Source: an uncultured Pseudomonas sp. (GTDB lineage: Bacteria; Pseudomonadota; Gammaproteobacteria; Pseudomonadales; Pseudomonadaceae). Taken from it: 10,960 nt of DNA. The notes under the pieces are model-generated. The model was not told where the DNA came from and made no database searches. It saw only the letters and a list, made by a program, of their open reading frames with translations. Positions 7,290 to 10,960 of this stretch are shown piece by piece. Every line of letters begins with the position of its first letter. The first letter of the stretch is position 1. Location of the stretch: the NCBI GenBank assembly GCA_937863915.1, contig CALMID010000372.1, forward strand, positions 1 through 10,960. The letters are read 5' to 3'. The translations under genes were made by a program, and so were the position numbers.

Positions 7290-7907
7290 TTATCGCGGCG
7301 GGTAATTGTTCAGGGCCTGCTGCACGGCGCTGCGCAGGGCGTCGAGGCGCTCGCGGTTGTCGTCCCCGGCCAGTGCCTCGGCCGAACCGGACCAGACCCG
7401 CTCGCCGCTGCGGCCGTCGAACAGTTCGATGAACGCCACGCTGACCACCTCCTCGCGGGTGCGGATCACTGGCACGCGTCCATAGCCACCGTAGCCGTCA
7501 CCCCAGGGGCCGTTGCCCCATGAACCAGTGCCATAGTAGCCGCCATAGCTGGGCTCTTCGTACTGCCGCAGACGGCGCTCCTCGCGCAGCTCGGCATGCA
7601 CTCGCAGATCCGCCGGCTGGTTCTGCTGGGCGGGGCGCAGGCCGCGCTGTTCCAGTGCACCGGCGACCACCTCGGCCAGTTGTTCGCCGCTCAGGGCACC
7701 GCTGCCGGCCGGGGGCTGCTGCCATTGCCAGCTGAGGTAACGGCTGTAGTCCCGTGGCGCTGCCGGGTAGGCGCTGCGGTCGAAGGTCTGCGCCGCGCCG
7801 GGCGGAGCCGGCGGCAACGGCCGTGACTCGGCACGGTAGGGATTGGGACTCTGGCAGGCAGCCAGACCCAGCAAGGTGAGCAGCAACAGCGGGCGCAGCA
7901 CGGGCAT
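7290..7907 (-). CDS. DUF4136 lipoprotein, proximal tandem paralogue
   Basis: The 205-residue precursor starts MPVLRP, followed by a Leu-rich segment and the lipobox Gly-Leu-Ala-Ala-Cys (Cys18, Gln at +2, predicting the outer membrane). A Pro/Ala linker (about 25-45) precedes the DUF4136 core: [29 protein letters not shown], an acidic/Arg segment ([12 protein letters not shown]), a longer Gly/Tyr/Trp-rich stretch ([19 protein letters not shown] and on), [19 protein letters not shown] and a NNYPPR end. The frame is open to a GTG at 7922, but the ATG at 7907 is preferred: GGAG lies nine bases upstream, and the longer form would put five extra residues (Met-Glu-Leu-Tyr-Glu) before the signal. It starts 15 nt after the cmoM stop. 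Function is unknown; an envelope structural role is a guess. Confidence 0.87.
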   Translation of the reverse strand: MPVLRPLLLLTLLGLAACQSPNPYRAESRPLPPAPPGAAQTFDRSAYPAAPRDYSRYLSWQWQQPPAGSGALSGEQLAEVVAGALEQRGLRPAQQNQPADLRVHAELREERRLRQYEEPSYGGYYGTGSWGNGPWGDGYGGYGRVPVIRTREEVVSVAFIELFDGRSGERVWSGSAEALAGDDNRERLDALRSAVQQALNNYPPR

Positions 7908-7922
7908 CTCGTACAACTCCAC

Positions 7923-8672
7923 TTAGAGGGGGCGACAGATCCAGTGTAGGTAGCGGCCCAGTCCGGCGAAGCCGGGATGGCGGCGGTAGGCCAGCTCCAT
8001 CTCCAGCAGGTCGGTGAGCTCGGCCTTGGCCTGGAACTCCTGCGGCATGTAGTCGTGAAACACGCGCACGCCGCTCTGCTGTTCGACCGCCCAGTGCGGC
8101 GTCAGTTGCAACGCCAGTTCGCGTGGATCCAGCGGGCGTTGCGGGGTCAGGCTCTGGCCCTCACCGGCGAAGCGTTCCTTGCGCAGCTTGCGGAAGTGCC
8201 CCTTGAGCAGGTTGCGGTAGATCAGCGCGTCCTTGTTGTAGAAGGCCAGCGACAGCCAGCCGCCGGGCGCGGTGAGCTGGTGCAGCACGGGCAGGATGGC
8301 ATGCGGCTCGGCCAGCCATTCCAGCACGGCGTGACAGAGCACCAGATCGAAGGGCTCGTCGAGCTGGCCGAGCAGGTCCTGCCAGGGCGCCTGGATAAAG
8401 GTGGCCTGTTGCCCTGCCTCGGCAAAGCGCGCGCGGGCGCCGTCGAGCATCGGCGCGGCCGGTTCGCTGAAGGTGACCTGGTGGCCATGCTCGGCCAGCC
8501 ACAGGCTCATGTGGCCGAGGCCGCCGCCAATGTCGAGGACCCGCAGCGGGCGTTCCGGCAGCGCTTCCTTGAGGTCGGCCTGGAGTACGGCCAGACGGAT
8601 GGCGCCCTTGGCGCCGCCGTAGATTTTTTCGGCGAAGCGGGTGGCCAGCTCGTCGAAGTGGCGATCACTCAT
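7923..8672 (-). CDS. cmoM: tRNA 5-carboxymethoxyuridine methyltransferase CmoM
   Basis: This 249-residue protein is a class I SAM-dependent methyltransferase with motif I VLDIGGGLGH at 45-54, an acidic post-I end (FSEPAAPMLDGAR) and DLVLCHAVLEWLAEP at 109-123. The N-terminus MSDRHFDELATRFAEKIYG, the HAVLEW block, LAFYNKDAL, GVRVFHDYMP (201-210) and the GLGRYLH end match E. coli CmoM (formerly SmtA) block by block. CmoM methylates 5-carboxymethoxyuridine at the wobble position (U34) of certain tRNAs, giving the methyl ester and widening codon reading. The start is fixed by GGAGG seven bases upstream and by the ATGA overlap with the mazG-like stop; an open extension toward 8858 is a shadow of mazG. 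The name rests on recalled family motifs; the alternative is a generic methyltransferase. Confidence 0.9.
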   Translation of the reverse strand: MSDRHFDELATRFAEKIYGGAKGAIRLAVLQADLKEALPERPLRVLDIGGGLGHMSLWLAEHGHQVTFSEPAAPMLDGARARFAEAGQQATFIQAPWQDLLGQLDEPFDLVLCHAVLEWLAEPHAILPVLHQLTAPGGWLSLAFYNKDALIYRNLLKGHFRKLRKERFAGEGQSLTPQRPLDPRELALQLTPHWAVEQQSGVRVFHDYMPQEFQAKAELTDLLEMELAYRRHPGFAGLGRYLHWICRPL

Positions 8673-8989
8673 GCAGAAGCCTCCGGGGCGATGAAGCGGC
8701 GCTCGCTGTCGGCCAGCTTGGCGCGCACCACCTGCTCCAGATTCAGGCCCAGCTCGCTGCACAGCAGCAGGAGGTAAAGCACCACATCGCCGATTTCCTG
8801 ACCGGCATGTTCCAGTTGCGCGGGCTCGAGGCGGCGGGATTCGTCTTCGCTGAGCCACTGGAAGATTTCCACCAGCTCGGCCATTTCGACGCTGGCGGCC
8901 ATGGCCAGGTTTTTCGGGCTGTGGAAACGGCGCCAGTCGTTATGGTCGCGAATGGCGTGCAGGCGGGCGGTGAGTTCGTCGAGGTTCAT
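8669..8989 (-). CDS. MazG-like / dCTPase-type nucleotide pyrophosphohydrolase
   Basis: The 106-residue single-domain protein has the all-alpha NTP pyrophosphohydrolase signature. Two metal-binding acidic pairs are seen: Glu35-x-x-Glu38 in SVEMAELVEIFQW and Glu65-x-x-Asp68 in EIGDVVLYLLLL. The preceding FHSPKNLAMAAS block (22-33) and the FQW after the first pair match the DCTPP1/RS21-C6-like branch more than the two-domain E. coli MazG. It should hydrolyse a (d)NTP to the monophosphate and pyrophosphate, a pool-cleaning role; the preferred nucleotide is unknown. The ATG at 8989 has GGAG six bases upstream. Both lie inside a perfect 11-bp inverted repeat (8988-9015), so translation may be held back. 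Its stop overlaps the cmoM start as ATGA, which indicates translational coupling. It follows the MaoC gene by 37 nt. Confidence 0.91.
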   Translation of the reverse strand: MNLDELTARLHAIRDHNDWRRFHSPKNLAMAASVEMAELVEIFQWLSEDESRRLEPAQLEHAGQEIGDVVLYLLLLCSELGLNLEQVVRAKLADSERRFIAPEASA

Positions 8990-9015
8990 GCGTCACTCCG
9001 GGCAGAGTGACGCAT
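8988..9015 (-). promoter_or_regulatory. Hairpin covering the mazG-like ribosome-binding site and start codon
   Basis: Two 11-base arms (9015-9005 and 8998-8988 on the - strand) are perfectly complementary around a 6-nt loop. The 3' arm contains GAG of the GGAG Shine-Dalgarno (its first G is in the loop) and the first two bases of the mazG-like ATG. In the mRNA this would occlude ribosome entry. The 5' arm itself begins with ATG and opens a nine-codon frame whose TGA overlaps the mazG-like start. There is no U-run after the stem on the - strand, so termination is unlikely. The inverted repeat could instead be a DNA-level operator. Confidence 0.6.
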
Positions 9016-9026
9016 TGTTTCACGGT

Positions 9027-9881
9027 TCAGGCCGCTTTGTGCCAGCTGCCGGTCATGTGCGGCACATCGTTCTTGCCGCGCAGGCTGAGTACACCCTCGC
9101 TGCCGGCAGCGCTGGCCACCAGCGTCACATCGCCGGGCAGCAGCACCGGCTTCTGGAAACGTACTTCCACCTCGTAGCCGGCGCTGGGCAAATGGCTGCC
9201 GAGCACGGCCAGGGCGCGGGCCTTGTTCCACAGGCCGTGGGCGATGGCGGCGGGGAAACCGAACAGCCTGGCGGTCACGCCGAACATGTGGATCGGGTTG
9301 TAGTCGCCGGCCACCCTGGCGTAACGCCGGCCGATATCCTGCGGGGCTTTCCAGCGTGCGATCTCGCTCAGCGGCAGTTCGGCCTGAGTCTCATGCTCGG
9401 GCTTCTGGCCCGGCAGGCGCAGGGCGCGGCAGAGCATGCGGCTGTCGCCTTCCCAGAGCAGGCCGAGCTGGTCTTCCAGGCGGGTGATCAGGCTGAAGGT
9501 GGCGCCCTTGTCGTGAGGCTGCAGGTTTTCCAGGTGCACGCTGAGACGGAACGGCCCCAGGCCGCCGAGCGGGCGCAGCACGCGGATGCGGTTCTGCAGG
9601 TGCACCAGGCCGAGCAGCGGCAAGGGGAAGCGCGGGTCGGTCAGCAGCTTCATCTGCAGGCCGAAAGCGAGGATGTGCGGATAGGTCGGCGGCAGCAGGC
9701 CGTCATCGGCGAAACCACAGATGCTGCGATAGCGCGCCAGGTGCTCGGGGTCGACGCTCACTTCGGTGCGCACGCCGATGGCGGGCAGTTGCTTGCCTTT
9801 GATGCCACGGCGCAGGGCCGCGCGGGCGAACAGTCCGGGCAGGGCGGGTGAGGTGGGCAGGTCGAGCCAGTCGATGGCCAT
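9027..9881 (-). CDS. MaoC-type hot-dog (R)-specific hydratase/dehydratase-like protein
   Basis: The 284-residue protein has two hot-dog halves. The N-terminal half (about 30-150) has YPHILAFGLQMKLL but no catalytic motif. The C-terminal half (about 170-280) carries the hydratase-2 motif RRYARVAGDYNPIHM, with Asp193 and His198 as the expected catalytic pair, followed by FGFPAAIAHGLW. MaoC domains of this kind hydrate trans-2-enoyl-CoA or dehydrate (R)-3-hydroxyacyl-CoA, feeding fatty-acid or polyhydroxyalkanoate pathways; the substrate chain length is not evident. The start is the ATG at 9881, with CGGAG seven bases upstream; an open extension to 9974 has a low-complexity Arg-rich translation and is rejected. 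It is divergent from an AraC-family gene 183 nt away, which may regulate it. The mazG-like gene lies downstream. Confidence 0.91.
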   Translation of the reverse strand: MAIDWLDLPTSPALPGLFARAALRRGIKGKQLPAIGVRTEVSVDPEHLARYRSICGFADDGLLPPTYPHILAFGLQMKLLTDPRFPLPLLGLVHLQNRIRVLRPLGGLGPFRLSVHLENLQPHDKGATFSLITRLEDQLGLLWEGDSRMLCRALRLPGQKPEHETQAELPLSEIARWKAPQDIGRRYARVAGDYNPIHMFGVTARLFGFPAAIAHGLWNKARALAVLGSHLPSAGYEVEVRFQKPVLLPGDVTLVASAAGSEGVLSLRGKNDVPHMTGSWHKAA

Positions 9882-9999
9882 GGCGAATCTCCGCAGGAAT
9901 GAGAGGGCAAGCTTAGTTCGCCGCCGCCGGCCCGCATTGGCCGCCTGCGCGGATGGCCGCGGCGTCCCGGTCAATTGGCCGGTTCGCCGTCTGCATGCC

Positions 10000-10029
10000 T
10001 TGAGCTAGACGCGCAAAGCTGCCTAAGAT
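10000..10029 (+). promoter_or_regulatory. Candidate sigma-70 promoter for the AraC-family gene
   Basis: TTGAGC (10000-10005) and TAAGAT (10024-10029) each match four of six consensus bases and are 18 nt apart. The start point would be near 10036, with a leader of about 30 nt. The gene's Shine-Dalgarno is weak (AAGAA, nine bases before ATG). No convincing sigma-70 pair is visible for the divergent MaoC gene in the same 183-nt region, which would fit an activator-dependent promoter. Confidence 0.35.
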
Positions 10030-10064
10030 GGGCGCGCCTGACCTCATAACAAGAATGCCATTCC

Positions 10065-10960
10065 ATGCATGATCTGACCGATGACGTGGCGCTGATGCGC
10101 CCGGTGATCGATGCCCTGCGCGCCAGCGGCGCCGATGTCGAGCGCGTGCTGGCCCGTGTTGGTCTGAGCGAGGACCGCCTGCCCACCGGACGCATTCCCC
10201 ATGCGGCCCAGGCGCTGTTCTGGAAGGCCGCCGCGGAAGAGTGCGGCGACGCCGACGTCGGCCTGTATCTGGCCCAGCATCTGCCGGCCTTCCATGGCCT
10301 GCTGCTGGAATACCTGTTCCTCTCCAGCGACACCTTTGGCGAAGGTCTGCGCCATTCGCTGCGTTACGTGCGCCTGCTCTCGGATACGCTGAACGCCAAA
10401 CTGGAAGTGAAGGATGGCCTGGCCTACCTCTACCTTGGCCTGTCTAGCGGCACGCCGCGGCACTTCTCGGAGATGCTCGCCGGCGCGGTGATCCGCATGT
10501 TCGATGCCCTGACCGAGGGCGATTTCAAACCGCGCGAAGTGTGGATGATTCATAGTGAGGGCGCGCCGCTGTCGCGCTACGAGGCGGTGTATCGCTGCCC
10601 GGTGCGCATGGGCGCCGAACGCAATGCTCTGGTGTTCGACGCGGCGGTGCTCGACAAACCGTCGCGCCATGCCGCGCCCGAGCTGCTGCGCATGCATGAG
10701 TCGCTGGCGCGGCGCCAGCTGGCCGAAGTCGAGCGCCTCGACCTGGTGCGCAAGGTGCGCGAGCTGATCGGCGAGCTGCTGGTCGATGGTGGCGCCACGC
10801 TGGAACAGGTGGCCGCGCGTCTGAACATGCCGGCCCGTCGGCTGCGCGAGCGGCTGGCGGTGGCCGGTGTTCGCTTCAACGATCTGGTCACCGATTACCG
10901 CTGCCGGCTGGCCAAGGAGCTGCTGCTCAAGACCGACGAGCGCATCGAGGTGATCGTCGA
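10065..10960 (+). CDS. AraC-family transcriptional regulator (Arabinose_bd/OruR type), 3'-truncated by window
   Basis: From the ATG at 10065, 298 codons are open to the right edge with no stop, so the end lies outside. The N-terminal 200 residues resemble the Arabinose_bd-type sensor domain of Pseudomonas AraC regulators: LRASGADVERVLARVGLSEDRL, then ALFWKAAAEECGDADVGLYLA and FHGLLLEYLFLSS. The C-terminal part begins the AraC DNA-binding domain: the first helix-turn-helix at about 244-268 (TLEQVAARLNMPARRLRERL) and the linker helix through FNDLVTDYRCRLAKELLL. The second helix-turn-helix is cut off. Full length should be about 335-345 residues by family norm. Typical members are activators that bind a small-molecule ligand; the ligand here is unknown. 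The divergent MaoC gene is the natural candidate target. The other upstream ATG at 10055 runs into a stop at once, which fixes the start. Confidence 0.94.
   Translation, partial: MHDLTDDVALMRPVIDALRASGADVERVLARVGLSEDRLPTGRIPHAAQALFWKAAAEECGDADVGLYLAQHLPAFHGLLLEYLFLSSDTFGEGLRHSLRYVRLLSDTLNAKLEVKDGLAYLYLGLSSGTPRHFSEMLAGAVIRMFDALTEGDFKPREVWMIHSEGAPLSRYEAVYRCPVRMGAERNALVFDAAVLDKPSRHAAPELLRMHESLARRQLAEVERLDLVRKVRELIGELLVDGGATLEQVAARLNMPARRLRERLAVAGVRFNDLVTDYRCRLAKELLLKTDERIEVIV

Noticed and set aside
8673..8858. N-terminal extension of cmoM toward 8858
   Set aside because: The extra residues are a low-complexity frame-shifted reading of the mazG-like gene. The ATG at 8672 has GGAGG at good spacing and aligns with the family N-terminus.
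9882..9974. N-terminal extension of the MaoC-type protein to 9974
   Set aside because: The added residues are Arg-rich with no family resemblance, while the ATG at 9881 has CGGAG seven bases upstream.
1..10960. Mobile element, prophage, CRISPR, toxin-antitoxin or defence island
   Set aside because: No transposase, integrase, repeat array, or tRNA-associated attachment site is visible. The MazG-like protein is a housekeeping-type pyrophosphohydrolase with no toxin partner, and all genes fit an ordinary Pseudomonas-like chromosome.

Overview
The window is GC-rich chromosomal DNA (roughly two-thirds G+C, strong G/C third-position bias). The gene families and the sequence style point to a gammaproteobacterium of the Pseudomonas type; this assignment is inference from protein families, since no rRNA or marker gene is present. 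I see no insertion sequences, phage genes, CRISPR arrays, tRNAs or rRNAs, and no gene-free stretch longer than 300 bases. The largest gap is the 183 nt between the two divergent genes at 9882-10064.

Layout, left to right. (1) A + strand cell-envelope pair: the C-terminal 680 residues of a thioester-containing bacterial alpha-2-macroglobulin (2-2044, entering from the left edge), then penicillin-binding protein 1C (2119-4449). This is the classic yfhM-pbpC pairing. Here a strong intrinsic-terminator-like hairpin lies between the two genes. (2) A - strand block convergent with pbpC (10 nt between stops). In transcription order it runs from 9881 down to 4460: a MaoC-type hot-dog hydratase, a MazG/dCTPase-like nucleotide pyrophosphohydrolase, the tRNA wobble-uridine methyltransferase CmoM, two tandem paralogous DUF4136 outer-membrane lipoproteins and a GNAT acetyltransferase. 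After a 102-nt gap with its own promoter-like sequence come a YdcZ/DUF606-type small membrane protein and a membrane-anchored GGDEF diguanylate cyclase. (3) A + strand AraC-family regulator (10065 to beyond the right edge), divergent from the MaoC gene.

How they work together: the alpha-2-macroglobulin and PBP1C are thought to act together in periplasmic defence and wall repair. mazG-like and cmoM overlap by ATGA. cmoM, lipoprotein 1 and lipoprotein 2 are packed 10-15 nt apart with good Shine-Dalgarno sites, so mazG to the lipoproteins and probably the GNAT gene look like one operon. The AraC regulator is a candidate controller of the divergent MaoC gene.

I do not see a previously undescribed multi-gene system; most of the window is conserved housekeeping or envelope content. 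The most unusual signal is a perfect 11-bp inverted repeat that buries both the ribosome-binding site and the start codon of the mazG-like gene. The terminator inside the yfhM-pbpC pair, a palindrome at the DUF606 gene promoter, and the duplicated Gly/Tyr/Trp-rich lipoproteins follow it in interest.
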